Assembly (NCBI GenBank): GCA_963662645.2
Contig: CAXXKN010000004.1
Span: forward strand, 47,903 to 111,902
DNA: 64,000 nt
Source: Aldehydirespirator sp963662645
Lineage (GTDB): Bacteria > Actinomycetota > Acidimicrobiia > Acidimicrobiales > Aldehydirespiratoraceae
Reading direction: 5' to 3'
The first letter of the stretch is position 1. Every line of letters begins with the position of its first letter. The notes beneath the pieces were generated by a model. That model made no database searches, was not told the origin of the DNA, and was given only the letters and a program-made list of their open reading frames with translations. Below are positions 24,709 to 33,342 of this stretch, piece after piece. Both the position numbers and the translations under genes were made by a program.

Positions 24709-25550
24709 GCAGGACCCGCGAGACGACACTGTCGCGCCGGGCGCGATTGCTGCTCGCTGGCATCTCGGTAGCGGCGTTCTCGCTTCCGCTCTACATCGCC
24801 GCGGTGAATGTCTTCAAGCTCAATACGCAGATCCTGCGCCAACCCTTGGCGTTGCCGAACCCCGTCAGCCTGCAGAACTTGGTCGATGGCCTGACTCGCT
24901 CTGACAATCTGTTGTGGATCGGGTTGCGGAACAGCGTGATCATCTCGATTGCCACCGTTGTGCTCATCGTCCCCGTCGCAGCCACGGTCGCCTACTGGGT
25001 GGTGCGGCGCCGGAACCGGACCACCAAGATCGCTCTCATGGTGCTGATGTCGGGCATGATGATCCCTCCTCACGTGGTTTTCATCCCTGCAGTCGAGGTG
25101 CTGGAGTTTCTTGGCATCGCTCGAACGTTTCCCGGGCTGGTTCTGTTCAACGTCGGGGGAGGCTTCCTGTCGTTCGCCGTGTTCGTCTACGTCGGTTTCA
25201 TGTTGACACTCCCTAAGAATCTTGACGAGGCTGCTCTCGTCGACGGCGCTACTCCGATGCAGACGCTGGTGTATGTCGTCTTTCCGCTGCTGCGCCCGGC
25301 CACGGCGACCGTCGCCATCTTCATCGGTTTGTGGACCTGGAACGACCTGGTGACGCCGCTGTTCATCCTGGGACCCAGCCAGGGCATAACTATCACCTCA
25401 GGGATCTTCGTGGCTCTGGGCCAGTACAACAACGACTACGGGCAGATGTTCGGGATCATGTTCTTGGCCTCCATACCGATTCTCATCTACTACCTGCTGT
25501 TGCAGAAACAGTTCGCTAGCGGCCTGCTGTCCGGCAGTTCTAAGGGTTGA
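24705..25550 (+). CDS. CUT1 sugar ABC transporter permease (MalG type)
   Basis: The 281-residue protein has six predicted membrane segments and the MalG-type EAA loop DEAALVDGATPMQTLVYVVF near residue 175. Its GTG start overlaps the previous stop as GTGA, so translation is coupled. It pairs with the MalF-type permease. No ATPase gene follows; the operon continues directly with an oxidoreductase gene after three bases. A shared MsmK/UgpC-like ATPase elsewhere in the genome is the usual solution in such systems. Confidence 0.85.
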   Translation: MSRTRETTLSRRARLLLAGISVAAFSLPLYIAAVNVFKLNTQILRQPLALPNPVSLQNLVDGLTRSDNLLWIGLRNSVIISIATVVLIVPVAATVAYWVVRRRNRTTKIALMVLMSGMMIPPHVVFIPAVEVLEFLGIARTFPGLVLFNVGGGFLSFAVFVYVGFMLTLPKNLDEAALVDGATPMQTLVYVVFPLLRPATATVAIFIGLWTWNDLVTPLFILGPSQGITITSGIFVALGQYNNDYGQMFGIMFLASIPILIYYLLLQKQFASGLLSGSSKG

Positions 25551-25553
25551 CCA

Positions 25554-26837
25554 ATGAGCCACACGGTGAACCACAGCCCGAGGCTGGCTGTGATCGGAGC
25601 CGGAACAAGGGGCTACACCTACGCCCATCTGGCCGCCGAGCGCGGCGGGGAAGTCGTGGCCGTCGCCGAGCCCGACGACCGAAAGCTACAGCGTCTCCTC
25701 AACTCGTTCGGATCGGCCGGGGCGCGACAAGCGAAGAGCTGGGACGCCCTCGAGTTGGACGCTGGAGAGGTCGACGGCGTGATCGTCGCGACGTTGGACG
25801 ACATGCACGTCGACCCGACCCTGCGGTTCGCCACGCTGGGAGTGCCCATGTTGCTCGAGAAGCCGATTGCGAGATCATGGCAGGACTGCTGCCGGCTGCG
25901 GTCCGGGCTGGGCGACACCGCCCCGCCGATCCTGGTGGCCCATGTGCTGCGGTATGCGCCCTACACAGCGCTGTTGCGCTCGCTGATCGCTGACGGCGCC
26001 CTCGGTGACATCGTGAATGTCCACCATCTGGAGCCGGTCGGGTTCTGGCACTTCGCGCACTCCTTCGTTCGGGGCAACTGGCATTCGACGGACACGGCCG
26101 CTGATTTCATGGTGGCGAAGGCGTGTCATGACGTGGACTGGATCATGCATCTGGTCGACTCGGAGTGCGTGGCGGTCTCGTCGTTCGCCAGCCTCAGCCA
26201 TTTCCGACCCGAATCCCGTCCCGCCGGTGCCGCCGAGCGCTGTATTGACTGCTCCGTGGCCTGCGTCTACGACGCTCGGAGGATCTATCTGGACGCGGCC
26301 CGGGCCGGAGACTTCTCGTGGCCGGTCGAGGCGATCGTGGCTGAGCCGACCGTCGCTTCGGTGATGGACGCCCTGGAGAACAGCCGGTACGGCCGATGCG
26401 TCTACGCCGGCGGAAACGACGTGCCCGATACGCAGGTGGCGTCACTCCTGTTCGCTGGCGGCCAGACGGCAACGATCACCCTCAGCGCGTTCACCGAGCT
26501 GCGCAGCAGGCACACGATCATCTCCGGCACCCGAGCCGAAGCCACCGTCACCGCCGCCGGAGTCGAGCTCTACTCGTTCGCCGACCGGCGCCGCCGGTTC
26601 TGGGCCGCCGATGGACCCGAGAGCTCAGGTCTGCATGCCAGCCACGGAGGCGGCGACCGCGCTCTTGTGCACCGGTACCTGGATGAGATCGGTGAGCCCA
26701 CAACGGAAGGACGGCAGGCGTTCGGGGAGGCGCTGCGCACCCACCGGGTGGCCTTCGCCATCGAGGAGGCCCGTCGCCATGGCACAGTGACCGATCCCCG
26801 GGATCTGCCGGAGAACGCACCACCGGACGCGGTGTGA
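25554..26837 (+). CDS. Gfo/Idh/MocA-family oxidoreductase
   Basis: The 427-residue protein has an N-terminal NAD(P)-binding Rossmann fold (LAVIGAGTRGYTYAH near residue 10, then VAVAEPDDRK) and the family EKPIA motif near 103 with its conserved lysine. The second domain includes KACHDVDWIMHL near 187 and a Cys-containing insertion (RCIDCSVACVYDARR near 223) shared by a subset of sugar-related members. Such enzymes oxidise or reduce a hydroxyl of a sugar or inositol. It sits in the importer operon and overlaps the next start by four bases (GTGTGA). The substrate is likely the imported sugar or a released monosaccharide. Confidence 0.82.
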   Translation: MSHTVNHSPRLAVIGAGTRGYTYAHLAAERGGEVVAVAEPDDRKLQRLLNSFGSAGARQAKSWDALELDAGEVDGVIVATLDDMHVDPTLRFATLGVPMLLEKPIARSWQDCCRLRSGLGDTAPPILVAHVLRYAPYTALLRSLIADGALGDIVNVHHLEPVGFWHFAHSFVRGNWHSTDTAADFMVAKACHDVDWIMHLVDSECVAVSSFASLSHFRPESRPAGAAERCIDCSVACVYDARRIYLDAARAGDFSWPVEAIVAEPTVASVMDALENSRYGRCVYAGGNDVPDTQVASLLFAGGQTATITLSAFTELRSRHTIISGTRAEATVTAAGVELYSFADRRRRFWAADGPESSGLHASHGGGDRALVHRYLDEIGEPTTEGRQAFGEALRTHRVAFAIEEARRHGTVTDPRDLPENAPPDAV

Positions 26838-27895
26838 CCGAACCACAGCCCCAGGCCACCAGCCGAGACGCCGGGTCGGCCACCTCTGCGGAGATAGCTT
26901 CCCAGCCGAGCCTCTGGCCTCGAGCCGTCAACGTCGGGGCGTCCGCAACTGCGATGCAGGGCGAGCTGGCTCGGGGGCCCACCCTTTACATCGGGTGCGG
27001 CTCGACGGCTCACCTCGCCCGGGCGCTAGCATTCGCCCACCGCCAGACGCTGCCGACGTTCGCATGGGCCGAGGAGGCCTCAGAGGTCTGGCTCGCGTCG
27101 GACCCGCAATCACCCCGCGCTCAAACGGTGGTCGCGATCTCCAGGTCGGGCGAGACGACCGAGACGATCGAAGCTTGCCTGCGGGCCCGCAGACTGGGCT
27201 CGACGCCGATGGCGGTGACCGTGAGCCCCGGCAGCCCATTGAACAAGGTGTGCGCCGGATCCGTGGTTGTGGACTTCGCCTCGGAGGAGTCGGTGGCGCA
27301 GACGAGATCGTTCACCTGCATGCTGCTGGCCGCCCTGGCCGCCCAGCTCACCGCGGCCGGCCGCGACGCCGCGGCCGCCTTCTCGGGGATCGGCGAGACG
27401 GGCGAGGAGGTCATCAACGCCGCGCCGCCAGTAACCGAACAGCTTGCGGATCTGTCCCTTGAGGCGGTGTTCGTGCTCGGCAGCGGCCTGAGCGCGCAAC
27501 TGGCCCCCGAGGCCGCGCTCAAGATCAAGGAGATGTCGGCCACCTTCGCTGAAGGGTTCCCGGTCCTGGACTTCCGCCACGGACCGATCTCGCTCGCAGA
27601 CGAGCGCACCGCCGCCCTCGTCCTGTGCGGCGGCAGCGTTGCCCATGAACTCGCGGTCGCAGCCGACATTGAAGCGTTCGGAGCCCGAGTGTGCACGGTG
27701 GGCTCGGATCCGCGCTGCAGTATCAAGACTCCTAAGGGCGCGCCAAGAGCCTCGACCGCGGTGGCCTGCCTGGTCGTGGCCCAACTCGCCGGTCTGCGCC
27801 GCGGCCTGGCCAAAGGACTGGACCCGGACGCTCCACCGGGGGTGCACGCACATGTGGAACTGAACCCCGCGACCGGGCAGGCCCCCCATGGCTGA
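26834..27895 (+). CDS. Double-SIS-domain sugar phosphate isomerase/deaminase (AgaS/GlmS-C type)
   Basis: The 353-residue protein carries two sugar isomerase domains. The first has LYIGCGSTAHLA near residue 51 and the phosphosugar loop AISRSGETTETIE near 98; the second has KIKEMSATFAEGFPVLDFRHGP near 235, split over the usual GlmS-like helix. It lacks a glutaminase domain, so it resembles AgaS or archaeal-type glucosamine-6-phosphate deaminases, which turn galactosamine- or glucosamine-6-phosphate into a ketose phosphate plus ammonia. GTG 26834 overlaps the upstream stop, and the next gene (DUF2090-NagA-ROK fusion) overlaps its end by eight bases. The fusion would supply the deacetylated substrate. 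Confidence 0.83.
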   Translation: MTEPQPQATSRDAGSATSAEIASQPSLWPRAVNVGASATAMQGELARGPTLYIGCGSTAHLARALAFAHRQTLPTFAWAEEASEVWLASDPQSPRAQTVVAISRSGETTETIEACLRARRLGSTPMAVTVSPGSPLNKVCAGSVVVDFASEESVAQTRSFTCMLLAALAAQLTAAGRDAAAAFSGIGETGEEVINAAPPVTEQLADLSLEAVFVLGSGLSAQLAPEAALKIKEMSATFAEGFPVLDFRHGPISLADERTAALVLCGGSVAHELAVAADIEAFGARVCTVGSDPRCSIKTPKGAPRASTAVACLVVAQLAGLRRGLAKGLDPDAPPGVHAHVELNPATGQAPHG

Positions 27896-30800
27896 AGGTA
27901 CACGCCAGGATCCGAGTATCCCGCTGATGAGTATGGGCAGCAGTGACATGACTAGCGCAGCAGGTCGCCGGATGTACATGGCGGCGTTCGACCATCGCCG
28001 CAGCCTGCGTCGTGCTCTGAGTGCGATCGGAGCCGACGTCGGGCCGGCGCACATCAATGAGCTGAAGCTGATCGTTTGGCACGGATTGAAGCGGGCTCGG
28101 CCACGGGTCGCCGGGGACGCGGAGGTTGGCGTGCTCATCGACCGCGGCAACACGCGCATCGGGCGTGACGCCGACTCGGCCGGTGTGCGGGTCGCCCTCG
28201 CCCTAGAGGAGTCGGGAAGCGACACGCTCGGCCCCGACGCGACAGCCGCCGTCCTGCGCCGGGAGCTGGGCGCGCTCCGAGCAGGGTTCGGGAAGGTGCT
28301 GATGCGATGGCATCCCGACGATCCCGCTGCCAGGAAGCGGCGGCAACTGGCGGCGCTACGCGAGATCAACGACATCATCTTGGACTCCGGCACCGAACTC
28401 CTGCTGGAGCTGCTGATCCACCCCGGGCCCCATGACGGGCTGGATGCGTCCTCGGCGCCCCCACATGCCGACAGCGTGCTGGCGGGCCTGCAGTGGGCGG
28501 CCGCTGAGGAGATCCTGAACTCGGGAATCTCCCCCGCTCTGTGGAAAATAGAGGGCCATTCCAACGCACAGGAGGCTGCCCACCTGGATGCTCTGGTGGG
28601 ATCGGCCCGCCAGGACGCGGGGATACTCATCCTCGGGGGAGGATCCGACATTGGCAGGCTGCGGCAGATTTTCTCCTGCCGTGACGGCAACGAGCGCTAC
28701 CGGGGCTTCGCCGTCGGTCGCTCCATCTGGCAGGAGCCGATCCTGGCGCTGTGCAACCGCCAGACCACCCAGGCCGACGCTGAAGCAAGGATCGCTGACA
28801 ACTTCCTCGCGGTTCGTCGACGCCTTCGAGTCTCTGGATCGAACGGTATGCGCCTAGCCGCCATGCTGCCGAACGGACGGGGCGGGCTCTACTGCGGCCG
28901 CATCACCGTCGCGTCCGGCCGCATCGTCGACGTGGGTCCGCTACCCGACGGCGGCCCGGACCGCCAGACGGATGTGGACTTCACCCCGCACGTGGCCCTG
29001 CCCGGATTCATCGACTTGCAGCTCAACGGCGCCTTCGGCCACGACATCACGACGGACCCCTCGAAGATGTGGCCGATCGGCGAGCGGCTCCTGAGCCACG
29101 GCGTGACCGCATTCCTGCCCACGGTCATTACCTCACCACCCCGGCAGCGGCAGGCCGCCTATGCCGCGATCAGATCCCGGCCGACCGGCTATCGGGGCGC
29201 GATGCCGCTCGGCCTGCACATCGAAGGCCCCGAACTCGCACCCGACTACGCGGGCGTCCATCCCCGCACCGAACTGGTGAGCGGCCCTGAAGGGCTCTCA
29301 GCCGAGTTGCTCCGCCAGGCCGACGTAGTTGCCCTTATGACCATCGCCCCCGAGGTGCAGAGTGCATCGACCTCGATCGAGCAACTGGTCGAGGCGGGGA
29401 TTGCGGTCTCGCTCGGGCACACCGCGGCGACTGCGGCCCAGGCGTCCGCGGCTCTCGACGCAGGCGCGTCGGCACTGACCCATGTCTTCAACGGGATGGG
29501 GCCACTGCACCATCGCGAGGTCGGCGCGGCCGGTGCCGGACTCCTGCACCCCCGCGCCTACGTCTCGCTCATCGCCGATGACCATCACCTCAGCGAGGAG
29601 GCCATTCAGATCGCATGGCGCTTGGCCGGACCGGGCCGCATCTGCCTGGTGACCGACGCGATGGCCGGCATGGACGCGCCAGACGGCACCTACCGCATCG
29701 GAAGCGAGATCGTCGAGTGCGGCGAAGCGGCCCGCAGCCGCAATGGAAGCCTCGCCGGCTCGTTGCTCACAATGCAACGGGCGGTCCGGCAGGTGCAGAG
29801 AGTCACCGGCGCAACATGGGATGAGATGGCCGCGATCTCTTCGACAAACCCTGCCGCTCTGCTCCACGACACCGACCGAGGACAGCTGGCACCCGGCCGG
29901 CGCGCCGACATCGTCATCGTGAACCCGCAGCTTCAGCCGGTGGCCACCATGCTCGAAGGAAGGATCGCCTACCGCCGGACCGAGCGCATCAGCATTCCCC
30001 GATCCCCATCTACAAACAGGAAGCGTGAGTCTGAGACACTCGCATCGGCCGCCATTGGAATAGACATCGGCGGCACCGCCTTCAAAGCGGCCGTGTTCGA
30101 CGGCACGAAGTTGGGCCGAGTGCTGAGGGGCAGCACAGGGCCCGACAAGCCGGTTGCCGCGGTCCTGGCCTCTATCCGCGAAGCGATAGACGAACTCGTG
30201 TGCACCGCGGACGGTGCCGACGTTCGTGGAGTCGGGATTGGTTGTGCGGGCATAGTGGACGGTCCGTCTGGCGTGGTGATTGAAGCAGCGAGTCTGGGAT
30301 GGCGCGATGTCAATGTGCCTGCAGGGGTCGGCCGAGACCTTGGGCTGCCAGTCGTGTTGGATCATGACGTCTACCTCGGAGCCCGAGCCGAGCGGGAGAC
30401 GGGCCGCGGAGTGGGTACTGCGTCGATGTTGTACGTGTCTGTCGGAACGGGCGTGGCATCGCGCCACTTCACTCTCGCGGGCACCGAACGCGGCAGCTCG
30501 CAATTGGCAGGCGAGATGGGATTCGTGCCGGTCGGCAGCGACAACCGCCCCCTCGAGCAGGTGGTGTCCGGGCGAGCCATCAGCGATGCCTACCGTCGAG
30601 AGACGGGACGAGCCCTGAGCGTCGCGCAGATCATGGCCGCATCGTCCGAGGATCCCGTCGCGGCCCGGGTCTGGTCCACCGCCATGGACGCCCTGGCCCA
30701 CGGTCTCGCCACGGGCGTTTGCCTCAGCGATCCGGAGATAGTGGTTCTAGGAGGCGGGCTCTCCAACGCAGGCCGAGAACTCCTAGAGGCCGTAGGTCCG

Positions 30801-30968
30801 CGGCTCGAGGCTCTCCTAGCACCATTGCGACGACCGCCTTCGGTCGCCCTGGCTGCACACGCAGATCTAAGCGGAGTGGTCGGAGCTGCGCTACACGCCG
30901 GCCTCTGGACCCATCGATCGCCATTGCCAAACGGACCTTCAAACGGGTCCCCACGAGAAGGCAGTTAG
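27888..30968 (+). CDS. Trifunctional fusion: DUF2090 aldolase-like, NagA deacetylase, ROK sugar kinase
   Basis: The 1026-residue protein joins three complete enzymes in one frame. Residues about 17-315 are a DUF2090/IolC-C-terminal aldolase-like barrel (MYMAAFDHRRSLRR, ALWKIEGHSN, FAVGRSIWQEP). Residues about 320-700 are N-acetylhexosamine-6-phosphate deacetylase, with HIEGPELAPDYAGVH, LGHTAAT, THVFNGMGPLHHRE and the catalytic aspartate in LVTDAMAGMD. Residues about 720-1015 are a ROK kinase with GIDIGGTAFK and VVLDHDVYLGARAE, but without the usual Cys zinc motif. Reading backwards, the chain could phosphorylate an N-acetylhexosamine, deacetylate it, and, after the SIS enzyme acts, cleave the ketose bisphosphate. 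A 6-phosphofructo- or tagatose-phosphate kinase is not seen. Each domain assignment is firm; the coupled pathway is inferred. Confidence 0.88.
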   Translation: MAEGTRQDPSIPLMSMGSSDMTSAAGRRMYMAAFDHRRSLRRALSAIGADVGPAHINELKLIVWHGLKRARPRVAGDAEVGVLIDRGNTRIGRDADSAGVRVALALEESGSDTLGPDATAAVLRRELGALRAGFGKVLMRWHPDDPAARKRRQLAALREINDIILDSGTELLLELLIHPGPHDGLDASSAPPHADSVLAGLQWAAAEEILNSGISPALWKIEGHSNAQEAAHLDALVGSARQDAGILILGGGSDIGRLRQIFSCRDGNERYRGFAVGRSIWQEPILALCNRQTTQADAEARIADNFLAVRRRLRVSGSNGMRLAAMLPNGRGGLYCGRITVASGRIVDVGPLPDGGPDRQTDVDFTPHVALPGFIDLQLNGAFGHDITTDPSKMWPIGERLLSHGVTAFLPTVITSPPRQRQAAYAAIRSRPTGYRGAMPLGLHIEGPELAPDYAGVHPRTELVSGPEGLSAELLRQADVVALMTIAPEVQSASTSIEQLVEAGIAVSLGHTAATAAQASAALDAGASALTHVFNGMGPLHHREVGAAGAGLLHPRAYVSLIADDHHLSEEAIQIAWRLAGPGRICLVTDAMAGMDAPDGTYRIGSEIVECGEAARSRNGSLAGSLLTMQRAVRQVQRVTGATWDEMAAISSTNPAALLHDTDRGQLAPGRRADIVIVNPQLQPVATMLEGRIAYRRTERISIPRSPSTNRKRESETLASAAIGIDIGGTAFKAAVFDGTKLGRVLRGSTGPDKPVAAVLASIREAIDELVCTADGADVRGVGIGCAGIVDGPSGVVIEAASLGWRDVNVPAGVGRDLGLPVVLDHDVYLGARAERETGRGVGTASMLYVSVGTGVASRHFTLAGTERGSSQLAGEMGFVPVGSDNRPLEQVVSGRAISDAYRRETGRALSVAQIMAASSEDPVAARVWSTAMDALAHGLATGVCLSDPEIVVLGGGLSNAGRELLEAVGPRLEALLAPLRRPPSVALAAHADLSGVVGAALHAGLWTHRSPLPNGPSNGSPREGS

Positions 30969-30974
30969 TTCAAG

Positions 30975-31808
30975 TCACATCAGGCCGTACCACTCGCGGG
31001 CCGTACCGGCGAACACCTGGCTTCGTTCGCTGGAGCTGAGTTCAATCGTGATCTTGTCGGCGGCGTCTGCTACGTCCCGGTAGGTGGCTGCGAGCAGGCA
31101 GACGGGCCAGTCTGAGCCGAACATGGTCCTGTCGGGGCCGAAGCACTCCAACACGATGTCGGCGACGGGCATGAGATCCGCTGGGGTCCAGGTTGTCCAG
31201 TTGGCTTCGGTAACCAGGCCGGAGAGCTTGCAGGCGACGTGGTCGAAACCGGCGAGGGTTCGGATTGATCGGACCCAGTCGGTGAGGTCTGAGCCAATGG
31301 GCGGCTTGGCACAGTGGTCCAGCACTAGCCGTGTGATGTCCTGTGTCGCCCGGGCCAAGTCGATGGCAGAAGCGAGCTGGTGGGGCTTGACCAGCAGGTC
31401 ATAGGTGAGCTCACGGCGGCCGAGGCAGCGCACCGCTTCCACGACGGCATCCGCGCCTAGCCACTTCGGGTCCGGCTCGGACTCGGCCTGGTGGCGGATC
31501 CCGACGAGGAGCTCGTCCTCGTGGGAGGCGGCAAGTTCGTCGAGTTGGTGGTTCGCGTCGTCGTGGAGATCGAGCCAGCCCACCACGCCAGCAATCAGCG
31601 GCTCGGCGGAGGCCATGTGCAGCATCTCGGCGGTCTCATCAATGCTGGGCTCGGTCTGCACCACGATGGTGGCCCCCACCGGGGTGTCTTCGACAGCGGC
31701 GCGCAGGTCAGCGGTGCCGAAGGCGCGGTTGATGGGCCAATTGGGGTCAATCCACGTTTGAGGCCGCACGGACGGGTCCCACAGGTGATGGTGGGCGTCA
31801 ATCCACAT
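30975..31808 (-). CDS. L-fuconolactonase-type amidohydrolase
   Basis: The 277-residue TIM-barrel protein belongs to the amidohydrolase 2 group with 2-pyrone-4,6-dicarboxylate lactonase. Metal or catalytic motifs are IDAHHHLWDP at residue 3, GIRHQAESEP near 100, LVLDHCAKPP near 153 and FGSDWPVC near 233. ATG 31808 is used because MWIDAHHH begins the family fold; the frame upstream is a shadow of the neighbouring reductase gene. It overlaps the aldo/keto reductase stop by 11 bases. In this setting it should open L-fucono-lactone to L-fuconate, the substrate of the dehydratase at 19708-21003. It is convergent with the trifunctional fusion gene. Confidence 0.84.
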   Translation of the reverse strand: MWIDAHHHLWDPSVRPQTWIDPNWPINRAFGTADLRAAVEDTPVGATIVVQTEPSIDETAEMLHMASAEPLIAGVVGWLDLHDDANHQLDELAASHEDELLVGIRHQAESEPDPKWLGADAVVEAVRCLGRRELTYDLLVKPHQLASAIDLARATQDITRLVLDHCAKPPIGSDLTDWVRSIRTLAGFDHVACKLSGLVTEANWTTWTPADLMPVADIVLECFGPDRTMFGSDWPVCLLAATYRDVADAADKITIELSSSERSQVFAGTAREWYGLM

Positions 31809-32766
31809 CGTCTGCCTCGTTGATGATCCGGTCGAGCGCTGACCACAGGTCATCGGGGAGAACGGTGTAGGCGTGGGACCAGTTCTCGGCAGCCTCGGCT
31901 CGGCTGCGCGCTCCGAGCAGCACAGTGCCCACGCCTGGGTGGCGGACAACGAACTGGACCGCGGCCGCGGCAAGCGGCACGCCGAAGCTGTTGCACACCG
32001 CTTGGAGCCGGCGGGCCCGGTCCACGATCTCCGCCGGGGCGACTGCGTAGTCGAAGTGCGGGTTGGTCTCGACAGCGGCAAGGATCCCAGAGTTATAGAC
32101 GCCTGCGGCGATCACATGGACGCCCCGGGCCATGGCCGCGCTGAAGAGCGCCTGATCCGCAGATTGGTCCAGCAGCGTGTAGCGGCCTGCGATCAACACC
32201 GCGTCGATGTCGGTGTCGGTCACGAACCGGGTCAGGAGACCGGGCTCGTTCATGCCCACGCCGATTGCGCCGATCACACCCTCATCACGTAGCCGTTCCA
32301 AGGCCGGGTAGGCCTCCTCCAAGGCTTGCCGGGCGTGGGCGTCGGGATCATGGATGAACGCGATGTCGACATAAGAGCGGCCCAGTCGCTGGAGACTCGC
32401 GTCGAGTGATCGGCGCACCCCGTCGGCGGAGAAGTCCCACGTCATTGCGCCGCTGCCACCGGCGAACATGTCACCTTCGGGCCTCGGCGCGTCCTCATCG
32501 ACGAGGCGACCGACTTTGGTTGATACCGCAACCCCGGCGTCGCAATCCTGCAGTCCGCGGCCGAGGGCCCGCTCGGCCGCGCCGTATCCGTAGCGGGGCG
32601 CGGTGTCGAAGTACCGGTAGCCGATCTGCACCGCCTCCGCGACCGCGGCGGCGGCATCAATGGGGGACACGCGCTGGTAGAGACCTCCCAGCGGCGCGGT
32701 ACCTAGGCCGACAGCCGGCAACGGCGGGGGTCCGCCCCCGAACTGAGTAGCATGATTCGCCGTCAA
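31798..32766 (-). CDS. Aldo/keto reductase, L-fucose dehydrogenase type
   Basis: The 322-residue AKR barrel shows GLGTAPLGGLYQ near residue 20, the catalytic Asp-Tyr region YFDTAPRYGYGAAE near 50, STKVGR for the catalytic lysine near 82 and VDIAFIHDPDAH near 133. This subgroup includes D-threo-aldose 1-dehydrogenase/L-fucose dehydrogenase, which oxidises L-fucose at C1 to the lactone. The start is not certain: TTG 32766 fits family length, while CTG 32775 has AAGGG better placed. It lies between fucU and the lactonase gene in a tight minus-strand operon, giving the consecutive steps mutarotation, oxidation and lactone opening. Confidence 0.82.
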   Translation of the reverse strand: MTANHATQFGGGPPPLPAVGLGTAPLGGLYQRVSPIDAAAAVAEAVQIGYRYFDTAPRYGYGAAERALGRGLQDCDAGVAVSTKVGRLVDEDAPRPEGDMFAGGSGAMTWDFSADGVRRSLDASLQRLGRSYVDIAFIHDPDAHARQALEEAYPALERLRDEGVIGAIGVGMNEPGLLTRFVTDTDIDAVLIAGRYTLLDQSADQALFSAAMARGVHVIAAGVYNSGILAAVETNPHFDYAVAPAEIVDRARRLQAVCNSFGVPLAAAAVQFVVRHPGVGTVLLGARSRAEAAENWSHAYTVLPDDLWSALDRIINEADDVD

Positions 32767-32771
32767 TCGGC

Positions 32772-33188
32772 TCAGAGGACGCCCTTGCGAACTGTCGCGT
32801 TCCCATAAGGACGCGGCTCGCCTGTCTGCACGATGACTACGGCGGAACTGGCGTAATCGTAGAAGTCGTGCCGCTTGAGTCTCGCGACATGTTCGTCGGC
32901 TACCCCGGCGCGTCTGAGAACGGCTCTGCACTCGGCATGAACTTCGACTTCGCCGCGTGGTTCGGCCATCAACATGGCGCTGGGCAGATCGTCGGTATCC
33001 ACCGGAATGGCCGAGACTACGGCCTCAAGCGCTTCCGGTGTAGAACATCCCACGAGCCGGACGACAGGCGGACCCAAGGAGCACGCAGGGAAGTTGCGAT
33101 CCACAACGGCTGCTACGTCCCCGTGTCCCATCCCGGCCAAGGCCATGAGCAGTTCCGGGGACAATCGCGGGTCAACACCGATGATCAT
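32772..33188 (-). CDS. fucU: FucU/RbsD-family L-fucose mutarotase
   Basis: The 138-residue protein begins MIIGVDPRLSPELLMALAGM and continues GHGDVAAVVDRNFPA, the conserved start of FucU with its catalytic histidine. KRHDFYDYASSAVVIVQTGE near residue 110 gives the conserved Tyr-containing C-terminus. It interconverts alpha and beta anomers of L-fucose, speeding supply to the dehydrogenase encoded next. ATG 33188 has AGGAG four bases upstream; an open frame to 33215 runs through the operator and is not used. A promoter and operator precede it, matching those of the importer operon. Confidence 0.88.
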   Translation of the reverse strand: MIIGVDPRLSPELLMALAGMGHGDVAAVVDRNFPACSLGPPVVRLVGCSTPEALEAVVSAIPVDTDDLPSAMLMAEPRGEVEVHAECRAVLRRAGVADEHVARLKRHDFYDYASSAVVIVQTGEPRPYGNATVRKGVL

Positions 33189-33196
33189 ATGACTCC

Positions 33197-33214
33197 TTAG
33201 TAAACGATTACTCA
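33197..33214. promoter_or_regulatory. LacI-type operator, site 2 (before fucU)
   Basis: TTAGTAAACGATTACTCA matches the perfect palindrome at 22207-22224 at 16 of 18 positions. It lies directly downstream of the fucU -10 box and upstream of its AGGAG. The same placement at both ends of the island argues for one regulator. Confidence 0.75.
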
Positions 33215-33244
33215 ACTATAGAACGCGTCGTACAAGAGCCGCAA
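33215..33244 (-). promoter_or_regulatory. Promoter of the fucU operon
   Basis: On the minus strand TATAGT (33220-33215) is a good -10, with TTGCGG (33244-33239) 18 bases upstream as a weak -35. The operator starts at the next base after the -10. Confidence 0.5.
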
Positions 33245-33342
33245 ACGAATCAGTCTCGACCCACGAGTAGGTGGGCTCAGGGTTTACCATGGCCCGCATC
33301 GGGCCGAGGCTAGAGGGCTACGCGGGCAAGTGAGAGGACACC

